64,000 nt of DNA from Muricomes sp049840515 (GCA_049840515.1 JASGKW010000003.1:124001-188000); one strand, 5' to 3'; numbered from the stretch's first letter, positions 53,517-62,907 are shown. A program made the numbers and translations. The notes: generated by a model from the sequence alone, not told the origin.

Positions 53517-56500
53517 CTATAACTTCTGAACTTCCCCCTTCTCTTTTCGTTTATTCATAATAAACAGTAAGAATGCCGTCATCAGAATTGACACACCACT
53601 GATTGTAAACAGGTAAGTTCCTATACCACCGGATTCTGGAAGTGCATAAATTTTACTGTTTTTGATTGTTACAGTAACTTTATGGTTGCCATCAACAGAA
53701 ATATTTTCATCTGCCGGATTACTCTGAGCGTATGGCAGTGTAATCTCAAATGGCTGCTTCAATATAGTATATCCAGATGGTGCTTTTATTTCTATTATCC
53801 TGTAGGTGCCGTTGCCCAGCTCTTCAAAAACTGCCATTCCATTCTCAAGAGTTGTCACTGTATAGTCACTTCCGTCAGCCTTTTTAACTGACTCCCATGC
53901 ACCATTTGCATTTTTCTTCTCAAGCTTGAATTCTGCACCCTGCAGCTTAATTTTTGTATCAGCTGAATCTACTTTCAGGATAGAAAGTGTATTGAGCACT
54001 CCTGTATTAGTGATTATGGTTTTGCCATCACTCTCTTCATAAGTTACAACATAATCTTTGTTATTGAGAGTAAGGCGTCCGCCCTCATCTATCGCTGCAC
54101 CGCTGCCGTCCACTTCCTTAACGCCATACTGGATTTTTACATGCTGTGCTTTTCCATTGTTATTATAATAGTAATAATACTTCGGTAAATTTTCCCATGT
54201 GTGTTTCCAGTTTCCAGCTTTATCTAATGAAATTTTAGATTCGTTCAAATAACCTGTGCCGACTAAATCAACTGTACCCTTATCTGTCACTGCTTTTGCA
54301 GTTAATTTTACATCAACTTTCATGCTTTCCAAATCTGTATCTGTCGGACCTTTCCATACCTTCTCCACTGAATACGTTGTTGTCTGTACCTGGAAGACTG
54401 GTTTCTGATATGGTTTTTCACCCGGTTTGCCAGTGTCTGTGTAAATGAGCTTCGTATTCTCGTTGTCATTTGACCAGTAACCGCTCTTTCCTTCACTGAA
54501 CTTCGGATTATTTGAACTGTGATCTGTTCCCGCATCACCTGTGCCGCTGTATGGCACCTGATCATATGGCCCTGTAATTGCCTTCTCACTTGGGATGACA
54601 TTAAATTCCACACGGTATGTAACGCCATTCTCCAATGCTGAACCATTTAAAATCTTCACGGAAACGATACCATTACTAAGTTTATTCATATCCACAGTAT
54701 ACTTATCTGCACTCAGCAGAGTGTTGCCTGCATATACCCGGATATCAGAAGCTGACGGAGATTCACTGGAAAACTTCACATATTCACTGAGCTTATCTTC
54801 AATGACTACATCTGTGTAAGCCTGTGCAACTCCAATACTGTCAGCAATCGCTTTAAAGCTTGCATTCAGAGCAGTATCATTGCTTCCTGAAAGGACACCG
54901 CCTGCCGCACCTATATGTTGTGCAAATTTTGTACAGTCATTGTCCTGAGTTGATGCATTGATTAAATATCTTGCAGTAACATTCTGTAAATATTGAGATG
55001 CTGTATATTCCTCTCTTGCAGCTGCAAAATTGTGTCCATTGTCATCTGAATTTCCAGTTCCATATGTCCTTGTGCTGCCATTTAAGTTTACGGATGTTAT
55101 GTCCCCCGCTGCATCGGTGTTAGCTGTGCCATAGCGGAATGTAGGGGCTCCATCTGTCAGGAATATTACATATTGGTTAGCGTTCGGATTGGCACTTGCC
55201 ATCACATTATTTCCTTGCCGGATTCCCGCCTGCCAGTTTGTTCCTCCTACACACAGATTATACATTTCACTGGCTGTAGGTACATTAAAACTGTTGTACT
55301 CTGTCCAGCCTCTGTATGTAGATGCGTCGCCTGAACCATTATTTCTCGAATTCTGGCTAGCGGTTTCAGAGTTCCCGGCACTTGTCGGACCATTAAACTC
55401 TACCATAGCGAATCGGACAGTAGTCATTTCACTGACTCCCTGTAATTGTTCTTTTAACAATTTGATGGCATTACTTACTTTTCCAATCCGGCTTTGGCTT
55501 GCTGTAGCATCATTTTCATTTCCTAAATTCTTTTTCATACTTCCTGAAAAGTCTACTATCAACAAAATATCAATAGGAGCCGGATTCGTCCGCTTTCCGA
55601 TTACATCCAGAGATATCGTGTAATCATCTATTCCATTTTCGTTTGTACCATTTTGCTTAATCGTCTTATGATGTTCAGGATCACCTAACGGGTCCGGAAG
55701 TATCGGACCGCTTCCTCCTGGATTTCCATCCTTCTCATAAACAAAATATACATTGTATACACTGCCGCTCACTGACCATTGAGTGCTGCCATTATAGTAC
55801 ATTGAACTGCTGTCACCCTTAATGGAACTTACTCTGGCGGAGTTCTTAAAGCTGTTTACTGTAGTGTAGGAATAGGTATAGCCTGGAATTCCAATCTGAT
55901 ACTCTGATGTATTTATATTAATTGTTTTATTACCTGAAGTCTCATCATTTCCCGTTCTGCCTGAAATGGCAAATCCGGAAGTATCTACATAATGGAATCT
56001 GACTGTTCTGGTATTTTTATTATTCTGACCATACTTCCATGTAAGTGTATAAACGGAAAAGCTGCTGGTCTCAAATTCTGCTTTTTTAATCTCTTTATCC
56101 TGAGTCGTATCCAGAACCTTTACCTGCTGGCTCTCGTTCATATCTACAACTTCTTTGACAGTGCCCTGAGCATCTTCTTCCAAATGCATCACTGTGACAT
56201 CCGTATCCGGTGCAATCTCCTGGATTCCTTCCGGTGCCACTGCCTGTTTGTAGTCCAAAGTTACTTTTACATCACCGTTTGGCTCTACTTTGTTGCCGTC
56301 CGCATCCACAAAAGTGATATCGTATGCAAGAAATCCTGCGATATCGTACTCCTCTGTCTCAGCTTTTTCCTGAAGCTTCGCTTCTGTTTCTCTGTACTGC
56401 CCGTCAGTTTTCTCATCACCCTTTACCAAAGGTACTACTTTCAGAGATGCATTTTCAGGAATCGCTCCTGCTGTCACTTCACTGACGTTGACAATTACGT

Positions 56501-56906
56501 TATCATCTTCATAGTTCAAAATCTGTGCAACAGCTTCCTTGTCCTCAGTTTCTTTCGTCTCTACTGTGGCCTCATCTTTCTTTTCTGCTGCGGTCTCATC
56601 TACTGCATCTTTCTTCTCTTCTAAAGTATTGCCTGCTTTATCTGTTGTTTCAGGTGCCGGCTCCTGCACATCCGGTTGCTGTGCCGCTTCTGTATCCTGC
56701 TCTGCACTCACTTCCGCTCCCGGCTCTTCACTTACTTGTGCACCTGGTATCTCTTCGATACTTCGCTCTACAGTAGTTTCCTGACCAGCTTCCTCCCCCG
56801 GGTCTCCCGTGGTTGCGATTAATCCAGGAGTGAGCAAATTCACACTTATTAATATGGCCAGAAATACCGCTAGAATTGCAGCCAGTATTCTATTTCGTTT
56901 ATTCAT
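53517..56906 (-). CDS. vWA-domain tip adhesin of the pilus with LPESG signal
   Basis: 1129 residues. Signal peptide (ILAAILAVFLAILISVNLL), a long acidic Glu/Ala/Pro region (about 35-125), beta-rich domains, then a von Willebrand A domain starting at about 446 with the MIDAS motif DFSGS (452-456) and FLTDGAPTFR. Further Cna_B-like domains follow, including TLSILKVDSADTKIKLQGAE and the E-box YRIIEIKAPSGY. It ends ALPESGGIGTYLFTI-TM-KRKEKGE. This is the architecture of SpaC/PilA-type tip adhesins. It opens the structural operon, 172 bases downstream of the putative promoter. Confidence 0.93.
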   Translation of the reverse strand: MNKRNRILAAILAVFLAILISVNLLTPGLIATTGDPGEEAGQETTVERSIEEIPGAQVSEEPGAEVSAEQDTEAAQQPDVQEPAPETTDKAGNTLEEKKDAVDETAAEKKDEATVETKETEDKEAVAQILNYEDDNVIVNVSEVTAGAIPENASLKVVPLVKGDEKTDGQYRETEAKLQEKAETEEYDIAGFLAYDITFVDADGNKVEPNGDVKVTLDYKQAVAPEGIQEIAPDTDVTVMHLEEDAQGTVKEVVDMNESQQVKVLDTTQDKEIKKAEFETSSFSVYTLTWKYGQNNKNTRTVRFHYVDTSGFAISGRTGNDETSGNKTININTSEYQIGIPGYTYSYTTVNSFKNSARVSSIKGDSSSMYYNGSTQWSVSGSVYNVYFVYEKDGNPGGSGPILPDPLGDPEHHKTIKQNGTNENGIDDYTISLDVIGKRTNPAPIDILLIVDFSGSMKKNLGNENDATASQSRIGKVSNAIKLLKEQLQGVSEMTTVRFAMVEFNGPTSAGNSETASQNSRNNGSGDASTYRGWTEYNSFNVPTASEMYNLCVGGTNWQAGIRQGNNVMASANPNANQYVIFLTDGAPTFRYGTANTDAAGDITSVNLNGSTRTYGTGNSDDNGHNFAAAREEYTASQYLQNVTARYLINASTQDNDCTKFAQHIGAAGGVLSGSNDTALNASFKAIADSIGVAQAYTDVVIEDKLSEYVKFSSESPSASDIRVYAGNTLLSADKYTVDMNKLSNGIVSVKILNGSALENGVTYRVEFNVIPSEKAITGPYDQVPYSGTGDAGTDHSSNNPKFSEGKSGYWSNDNENTKLIYTDTGKPGEKPYQKPVFQVQTTTYSVEKVWKGPTDTDLESMKVDVKLTAKAVTDKGTVDLVGTGYLNESKISLDKAGNWKHTWENLPKYYYYYNNNGKAQHVKIQYGVKEVDGSGAAIDEGGRLTLNNKDYVVTYEESDGKTIITNTGVLNTLSILKVDSADTKIKLQGAEFKLEKKNANGAWESVKKADGSDYTVTTLENGMAVFEELGNGTYRIIEIKAPSGYTILKQPFEITLPYAQSNPADENISVDGNHKVTVTIKNSKIYALPESGGIGTYLFTISGVSILMTAFLLFIMNKRKEKGEVQKL

Positions 56907-57088
56907 GCATGCATCCCTCCACTTCTATCTGCCTCTGTTCGTCTCTCAATTTTCCATCCAGTCTGTATCAACTCTCACCGCATCACATTAGTCTCAAATC
57001 CTCTTTGTTTATTTCCGGCTGCAAAATCGTTTATCTTTCAGACAACGGCTTATATGTAGTTTTATATTTGGACAAATCCCTCTGTTCT

Positions 57089-57128
57089 ATTTTAGAATAG
57101 CAAAACAACCATCAAAGAAACCATCAAA
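57089..57128 (-). promoter_or_regulatory. Putative pilus operon promoter with direct repeats (candidate SARP boxes)
   Basis: On the minus strand TTTGATGGTT occurs at 57128-57119 and 57116-57107, a 12-bp period. The second copy overlaps the -35 position of a -10 TAAAAT at 57094-57089. SARP regulators bind direct repeats overlapping -35, and a SARP gene lies immediately upstream. The link is inference. Confidence 0.5.
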
Positions 57129-57154
57129 ACTATGTACAAAAAAGGGTTTTTCCT

Positions 57155-58393
57155 TTATTCTCCAGATATTTTGGAGATATTTTCTCTGTCTCTCTCACAG
57201 ACAACACTGTTCACGTGATACTTGACACCGGTCCGCTGTCTTCCGACGAGGAAACGAGAGTTAATTCTCTTTTGTACAATAGAACAATACTTATGTGTAG
57301 TATCTACCAGCAGTACCAGATACTGCCCTTTTCCATATTCACTCACAGTATCTACGTGACGTATCGAACTACAGATTGCATCTTTTAATCTCTCAGAAAG
57401 CTCATCCAACTGTTCGCCCTCTTTCATTGGATTCCCCTTGCTGTCAACAATGATACACTGCATCAGCAGTGCAGAGTGACCTTCCCGCTCAATTGAACGA
57501 GCGACCATGCAATAAATGCCCTGAAAAATAGGGTATGAACAAAAATACCCTCCCTGGGTATTCTTCCGGCTGCTTTCCAGCTTGTGCTGTATGACATCCA
57601 AAGATTCCCGGGAATTCGTCATTTTAGCTCCCAGCCGGTCGAGAAAGTCCATCAATTCCAGAGATGGATGAAATTCTTTCTCCCCGAGATATAAATCTAC
57701 AGTAGTTTCATACAGACGATTCGCATCCTCATGCCGCCCCATCTCAAGCAGCGCCTCCATAGTGATTTCTTCCCAACCGGAAAACGCCTCAACGCTGGCT
57801 GCATAAAGCCCTAACTGCCGCATTTGTAAAAAATCCTTCTGCTCGCGCAAAAGCTGTACCGCCTCTTCCACACAGTTGCGAAACTGGCTGCGATATTTTC
57901 TTGCCTCGGCCGCAGCCCATATAACTCCCACATATTCAGAAAGAAACTCTCCCCTGTAGCAGTGGCACGCATCCAGCAGAATTTTAAGCTTTTGTTCCAC
58001 ACTTGTTTCATTGCCTGCTTCCCGGCACAATTGCTCAAACTCCAGAGCATCTTCATCTACCTCTATCTCGGATGTCCAATAAAATATCCCATTTTCTAAA
58101 GTAATATAATTTACTTTCGGAAGCCCTGACTGCTCCAGTTTCTTTTTTGCGTTATATACCACACTTTGCATCGCATGATGTACATTCTCAAGATCCCGCT
58201 CCGAAAACAAAATTTCCTCCAGAACTTCTCTGCTTACTCCCTTTTTTCCATTGTGCAGGAGAATCTGCATCAATAGAGCAAATTGTGTTCCGCCAGCCTT
58301 CTTTCCCAACAATGATTTTCCATCATACATCATAGAAAAGTTGCCAAACATTTTTACTTGCAGAGTGCTGCTCTCTTTTCCTTCGTTGTTCAT
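57155..58393 (-). CDS. SARP/BTAD transcriptional regulator with a C-terminal degenerate GGDEF-like domain
   Basis: 412 residues. The N-terminal OmpR-type winged helix (LQVKMFGNFSMMYDGKSLL, QFALLMQILLHNGKKGVSRE, AMQSVVYNAKKKLEQ) is followed by a bacterial transcriptional activator domain (EVDEDALEFEQLC to about residue 250). The last ~150 residues look GGDEF-like, with ICSSIRHVDTVSEYGKGQYL and VLLVDT where diguanylate cyclases have IRxxDxVxRYGGDEF. The catalytic motif is replaced by GKGQY, so it is unlikely to synthesise c-di-GMP. It directly precedes the pilus operon in the same direction and is probably its activator. Confidence 0.8.
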   Translation of the reverse strand: MNNEGKESSTLQVKMFGNFSMMYDGKSLLGKKAGGTQFALLMQILLHNGKKGVSREVLEEILFSERDLENVHHAMQSVVYNAKKKLEQSGLPKVNYITLENGIFYWTSEIEVDEDALEFEQLCREAGNETSVEQKLKILLDACHCYRGEFLSEYVGVIWAAAEARKYRSQFRNCVEEAVQLLREQKDFLQMRQLGLYAASVEAFSGWEEITMEALLEMGRHEDANRLYETTVDLYLGEKEFHPSLELMDFLDRLGAKMTNSRESLDVIQHKLESSRKNTQGGYFCSYPIFQGIYCMVARSIEREGHSALLMQCIIVDSKGNPMKEGEQLDELSERLKDAICSSIRHVDTVSEYGKGQYLVLLVDTTHKYCSIVQKRINSRFLVGRQRTGVKYHVNSVVCERDRENISKISGE

Positions 58394-58582
58394 TGTATTA
58401 AACCCTCTTTTTTTCTATTCCAACTACCGTGCTTTCGGCCTTTTTTTCAAATTTTTTTCTTTTTATAATTATATCTTACAGCATTGCTTTTGGCAACGCT
58501 TGAAAGGTTTTAAATTAATCTTTTTCACAATTTCCGACAAAAGAAATTTTCATGTGATTAATTGCTTTCACCAGAAAATAAA

Positions 58583-58622
58583 GACGCCCTGGCAGCGGTA
58601 TAAAAACCATTGCCAGGGCGTC
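58583..58622 (-). terminator. leuS terminator
   Basis: GACGCCCTGGCA (58583-58594) pairs perfectly with TGCCAGGGCGTC (58611-58622), followed on the minus strand by TTTATTTTC. The rest of 58394-58642 is the AT-rich upstream region of the regulator gene. Confidence 0.85.
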
Positions 58623-58642
58623 TCTTCTGCTGCCCTTTTATT

Positions 58643-61072
58643 TTACTTTTGTACGATGTTAATAATGCGTCCAGGAACATAAATTTCCTTTATGATAGTT
58701 CCTGTCAGCTTATCAGCGACAGCTTCTTTTCCCGCCGCAATTGCAGCATCTTTACTGATATCAGCCGCAACTTTTATGACAGCTCTTGTCTTTCCGTTAA
58801 TCTGAACAGCAAGCTCAATTTCATCATCTTTCATCTGGGACTCATCATATTCCGGCCATTTTGCCTTAAATATTGTCTCACCATGTCCAAGCTGCTCCCA
58901 CATTTCCTCCGCAAAATGAGGTGCAAGCGGTGAAATCAGCACTGCAATTGTCTCCAGGGTTTCCTTGTCAATACCGCCCTCTTTCTTGGCGATCTCAATA
59001 AATTTATTGTTGTATTCCATGAAACCAGAAATTACTGTATTCAAACTGAAGCTTTCCAGACGCGTTGTGATGTCATAAACCAGCCTGTTGCGCTGTTTTA
59101 TCATCTCGCCTGTAGCCTTTATTTCCTTCTCTTTGCTGTCCATAAGCAGATTCCAGAGACGCTTCAGGAAACGGTTTACCCCGTCAATTCCCCTGTCATC
59201 CCACTCTGCATCCAACTCCGGGGGGCCTACGAATAACTCGTACATTCTCAGGGAATCACAGCCATAGTCTCTCACCAAATCATCGGGAGATACTACATTT
59301 CCCTTAGATTTACTCATTTTAATGCCGTTCTTTCCAGTAATCATACCCTGGTTAAACAGCTTTTGGAATGGCTCTTCAAAATCTACCACACCAATATCAT
59401 ATAGGAATTTCGTGTAGAAGCGGGAGTACAAAAGATGCAGCACCGCATGCTCTACACCACCGATATACATATCAACCGGCAGCATTTCACTTGCTTTTTC
59501 TTTGGAAATCAGCTCATCATTATTGTGGTTGTCCACGTAACGCAGGAAATACCATGAGGAACCAGCCCACTGAGGCATAGTATTTGTCTCACGCCTGGCA
59601 GGTTTTCCACAAACCGGGCATTTGCAATTTACCCACTCTTCGATGCCGGCGAGAGGAGATTCGCCTGTACCTGTGGGCTCATAGGAATCTACTTCCGGCA
59701 GACGAAGAGGCAGTTCTTCTTCCGGTACAGGAACAGCACCACAGTCCGGACAATGCACAATCGGGATTGGCTCGCCCCAGTAGCGCTGGCGGGAAAATAC
59801 CCAGTCACGCAGCTTAAAGTTTACAGTCGCATGTCCAATCTGGCGCTCCTCAATGATAGGAGGGGCTTCTTTTTTCAGCACTGCGGACTCCATACCATTC
59901 CATTCGCCGGAGTTAATCATAGTTCCAGCCGCATCTGTATAAGCCTCCGTCATATTTTCAATTTCTTTTCCATCCTTTGCAATAACCTGGACAATTGGAA
60001 TGCCGAATTTCGTTGCAAACTCAAAATCACGGTCATCGTGGGCGGGCACGCACATAATCGCGCCTGTACCATAGTCAGCCAACACATAATCAGAAAGCCA
60101 GATTGGAGTTTTCTCTCCGCTCAATGGATTAATCGCATAGCTTCCGGTAAATACACCAGTCTTTTCTTTGTCCTGCATACGGTCCACATTAGATTTCATA
60201 GACGCATCATAAATATATTTTTCCACAGCATCCTTTGTCTCAGTTGTAGAAAGACTTGATGCAAGAGCATGCTCAGGGGCAAGCACCATAAAAGTGGCGC
60301 CATACAGTGTATCAGGTCTTGTTGTGTACACTGTAATCTTCTCATCCCTGCCCTCAACCGGGAAATCAACTTCCGCACCGTAGGATTTTCCAATCCACTC
60401 AGCCTGCATCTTTTTCACCTTCTCAGGCCAGTCAAGTTTATCCAGGTCGCCCAGCAGACGGTCAGCATATTTGGTAATTCTCAGCATCCACTGGCGCAGG
60501 TTCTTCTTTGTAACCTCCGTACCGCAGCGCTCACATTTTCCATTTACCACTTCCTCATTTGCCAGACCAGTCTTACAGGATGGGCACCAGTTAATGGGAA
60601 ATTCCTTCTCATAAGCAAGACCTTCTTTGAACATTTTCACAAAAATCCACTGTGTCCATTTATAAAAATCCGGGTCTGTGGTATTCACTTCCATATCCCA
60701 GTCATACAGTGCAGCAATATCATCTATCTGTCTCTTAATATTTGCCACATTCTCCGCTGTAGACTTTGCAGGATGCACGCCCATTTTAATCGCATAATTC
60801 TCCGCCGGAAGTCCAAAAGCATCCCATCCCATAGGATGCACAATGTAAAAACCTTTGAGCAGTTTGTAACGGCTCCACACATCAGAAATTACATAGCCCC
60901 TCCAGTGTCCTACATGGAGACCATTTCCAGACGGGTATGGGAACATATCCAGACAATAATACTTCTCCTTCTTATTTCCCTCATCATCCACTTTCGGATT
61001 AACCGGGTTTTCAGCCCACTTCTCCCGCCATTTCTTCTCAATCGCTTTGTGATTGTATACAATCTTAGACAT
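58643..61072 (-). CDS. leuS: Leucyl-tRNA synthetase
   Basis: 809 residues, full length. HIGH-type motif in PSGNGLHVGHWRG, HPMGWDAFGLPAENYAIK, a zinc-ribbon-like CPSCKTGLANEEV...CERCG, the CP1 editing domain, and KMSKS in GIKMSKSKGNVVSPDD. Charges tRNA-Leu. It is preceded by a T-box leader, so expression should rise when uncharged tRNA-Leu accumulates. Confidence 0.98.
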   Translation of the reverse strand: MSKIVYNHKAIEKKWREKWAENPVNPKVDDEGNKKEKYYCLDMFPYPSGNGLHVGHWRGYVISDVWSRYKLLKGFYIVHPMGWDAFGLPAENYAIKMGVHPAKSTAENVANIKRQIDDIAALYDWDMEVNTTDPDFYKWTQWIFVKMFKEGLAYEKEFPINWCPSCKTGLANEEVVNGKCERCGTEVTKKNLRQWMLRITKYADRLLGDLDKLDWPEKVKKMQAEWIGKSYGAEVDFPVEGRDEKITVYTTRPDTLYGATFMVLAPEHALASSLSTTETKDAVEKYIYDASMKSNVDRMQDKEKTGVFTGSYAINPLSGEKTPIWLSDYVLADYGTGAIMCVPAHDDRDFEFATKFGIPIVQVIAKDGKEIENMTEAYTDAAGTMINSGEWNGMESAVLKKEAPPIIEERQIGHATVNFKLRDWVFSRQRYWGEPIPIVHCPDCGAVPVPEEELPLRLPEVDSYEPTGTGESPLAGIEEWVNCKCPVCGKPARRETNTMPQWAGSSWYFLRYVDNHNNDELISKEKASEMLPVDMYIGGVEHAVLHLLYSRFYTKFLYDIGVVDFEEPFQKLFNQGMITGKNGIKMSKSKGNVVSPDDLVRDYGCDSLRMYELFVGPPELDAEWDDRGIDGVNRFLKRLWNLLMDSKEKEIKATGEMIKQRNRLVYDITTRLESFSLNTVISGFMEYNNKFIEIAKKEGGIDKETLETIAVLISPLAPHFAEEMWEQLGHGETIFKAKWPEYDESQMKDDEIELAVQINGKTRAVIKVAADISKDAAIAAGKEAVADKLTGTIIKEIYVPGRIINIVQK

Positions 61073-61097
61073 CTTAAATCCTCCATTTCTTAATTTG

Positions 61098-61167
61098 GGG
61101 TCAGACCCTTTTGCAGTCCATTTTCAGAATATTCTGACTTCGAGAGTCAAAAGGGACTGTCCCTTTT
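61098..61167. repeat. Cluster of four short palindromes between the T-box and leuS
   Basis: GGGTCAGACCC (61098-61108), CAGAATATTCTG (61125-61136), GACTTCGAGAGTC (61136-61148) and AAAAGGGACTGTCCCTTTT (61149-61167) lie back to back. They sit after the T-box terminator and before the leuS ribosome site. They resemble REP-type sequences mobilised by RAYT enzymes, from memory. Confidence 0.6.
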
Positions 61168-61181
61168 AACACATAAATAAA

Positions 61182-61424
61182 AAGCCCCGTCATCTCATCA
61201 AGAGACGAAAAGGCTTATTTTCCGTGGTACCACTCTTCTTCATCCGCAATATCCCGGGATGCACTCATTTCTTCTGTAACGGGAAGTCCCGCTTTTACCT
61301 ACTGTTACTTCAATAAAAGAACTCCGAGGTGAGTTGGGAGTTTACGCTTCTGCCTTGCACCACCCGGCAGCTTCTGAAAAACGGTAGGCTCTTACTATTC
61401 CTCTTCCACGCTTCTTCAATATTC
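61182..61424 (-). promoter_or_regulatory. T-box riboswitch (leucine) upstream of leuS
   Basis: Transcribed from about 61424. Stem I shows the apical GGTGGTGCAAGGCAG-type sequence and a specifier region with AACTCACCTCGGAG, consistent with a CTC Leu codon. The T-box proper, AGAGTGGTACCACGGAA, is at 61236-61220. The intrinsic terminator hairpin (AAGCCTTTTCGTCTC / GAGATGACGGGGCTT, then TTTTTATTT) is at 61216-61182. The antiterminator would pair the T-box with the uncharged tRNA acceptor end. Confidence 0.9.
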
Positions 61425-61430
61425 TCATCC

Positions 61431-61459
61431 ATTATAAAAAGAATGTTAAAATAAGTCAA
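61431..61459 (-). promoter_or_regulatory. Strong sigma-A promoter of leuS
   Basis: Minus strand TTGACT (61459-61454), a 17-bp spacer, TATAAT (61436-61431), just upstream of the T-box leader. Confidence 0.85.
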
Positions 61460-61487
61460 GGCATTTTTTGAAGTCTATCTCTTTTTA

Positions 61488-62267
61488 TTATCCAAGCGCC
61501 ACATCTAATATCATCATGAGTGTAAATCCGATTGCCACTCCTATTGTACTGATATTGGTGTGCGGTTCTGCCTGTGCTTCCGGTATCAATTCTTCCACTA
61601 CAACATAAATCATCGCACCTGCCGCAAACGAAAGCAGGTATGGCAAAATGGGAACCACCAGACTGGTGAGCAAAATGGTGATGACAGCCGCAATTGGCTC
61701 GACCACGCCGGAAAGTGTACCATATACAAAAGCTTTTCTTTTCGATATCCCAGTTGCCCTGAGCGGCATAGATATAATTGCCCCCTCTGGGAAGTTCTGT
61801 ATCGCGATACCGACAGACAGTGCAAATGCCCCTGCAAGAGATATCATTGCATTGCCAGTCAGCACACCGGCAAATGTCACACCGACTGCCATACCCTCCG
61901 GTATATTATGTAAGGTTACAGCCAGAACAAGCATGGTTGTTTTTTTCAGATGGGACTTTACACCCTCCTCATCTCCGGTGAGGTGCATATGTGGTGTGAG
62001 CGTATCCAGCAAAAGTAAAAATCCCATCCCGAGGAGAAATCCTACGGCCGCGGGTACCCATGCTGCACCAGCCCTGCCCTCCGACATGTCTATAGCTGGT
62101 ATCAAAAGTGACCATATAGAGGCGGCTATCATGACTCCGGAGGCAAATCCCAGCAACGCTTTTTGCAGATTCTGATTCATCTCGCTGCGCATGAGAAACA
62201 CCATAGCCGCACCCAGTGTTGTCCCGGCAAAAGGAATAAGTATACCTAGTATTATGTTCTGTTGCAT
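61488..62267 (-). CDS. ZIP-family divalent metal transporter
   Basis: 259 residues with eight hydrophobic segments. Helix 4 has the metal-site motif HNIPEGMAVG and helix 5 has NFPEGAIISMP, both hallmarks of ZIP proteins. A short His-containing loop (LDTLTPHMHLTGDEEG) precedes helix 4. Imports zinc or related ions, or possibly exports depending on gradient. The ATG at 62267 is chosen for GGAGAGAAG just upstream; a longer frame to 62333 lacks a ribosome site. Confidence 0.93.
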   Translation of the reverse strand: MQQNIILGILIPFAGTTLGAAMVFLMRSEMNQNLQKALLGFASGVMIAASIWSLLIPAIDMSEGRAGAAWVPAAVGFLLGMGFLLLLDTLTPHMHLTGDEEGVKSHLKKTTMLVLAVTLHNIPEGMAVGVTFAGVLTGNAMISLAGAFALSVGIAIQNFPEGAIISMPLRATGISKRKAFVYGTLSGVVEPIAAVITILLTSLVVPILPYLLSFAAGAMIYVVVEELIPEAQAEPHTNISTIGVAIGFTLMMILDVALG

Positions 62268-62383
62268 CTTCTCTCTCCAATTTATCTTATGATTTTGTAT
62301 CCACGCATCTATCTTATGCACAAAGCAGTCCATTTGTCAATGAAATCTGACTAAAGTTTCCTCTGATTTTATCCTTTTTTTAG

Positions 62384-62412
62384 TTGTTCCCACACCCCCT
62401 TAGTGTTATAAT
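62384..62412 (+). promoter_or_regulatory. Candidate promoter of the small P-loop gene
   Basis: TTGTTC (62384-62389), 17-bp spacer, TATAAT (62407-62412), about 60 bases before the start at 62475. Confidence 0.6.
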
Positions 62413-62474
62413 GAATCTAAATCATTTGAGCCTTGTGAGGACTCAAAAATACATACATAAAGGAGAGATTCGCC

Positions 62475-62897
62475 ATGGTAAATTTAATAACAGGACCGAA
62501 AGGCAGCGGAAAGACACAGCAAATCATCGAACTTGCAAATGAAAGGGTAAAAACTTCCAGCGGCAACGTAATTTTAATTAAAAAAAGTCACCGCGACACT
62601 TGCAGCGTAGATTTCAATGTACGTGCAATCTGCATGGCAGATTATCAGGATATTAAGACCTTGGAAGAGTTTATTGGCTTTATTTATGGCATGGTGGCAG
62701 GAAACCATGATATTGAAAGTATTTTTATTGACGGGGCATTAAAGCAGGCAAACATTTCCTTAGACAACCTGTCCGTTTTCCTTCAAAAACTGAATAAGAT
62801 TTCTAAAGAAAATAATATTGAATTATATGTCAGCATCAGCGCTGAGCTTAAAGATATACCTGGTATGGATTTTTCTGATTATACTATTTTAGGTTAA
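62475..62897 (+). CDS. Small P-loop NTPase-like protein, unknown function
   Basis: 140 residues. Begins MVNLITGPKGSGKTQQIIEL, a clear Walker A (GPKGSGKT), followed by a Walker-B-like IESIFIDGALK. The size and topology suggest a minimal ATP-binding core without additional domains. AAAGGAGAG lies about 7 bases before the ATG. It stands alone between the ZIP gene and a terminator. Family members are often mislabelled as twitching motility PilT; I see no evidence for that. Confidence 0.78.
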   Translation: MVNLITGPKGSGKTQQIIELANERVKTSSGNVILIKKSHRDTCSVDFNVRAICMADYQDIKTLEEFIGFIYGMVAGNHDIESIFIDGALKQANISLDNLSVFLQKLNKISKENNIELYVSISAELKDIPGMDFSDYTILG

Positions 62898-62907
62898 TCA
62901 TTAAAAA

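Noticed and set aside
62475..62897. PilT-like twitching motility ATPase
   Set aside because: Only a Walker A and a weak Walker B are present in 140 residues; none of the Asp/His boxes of PilT are seen.
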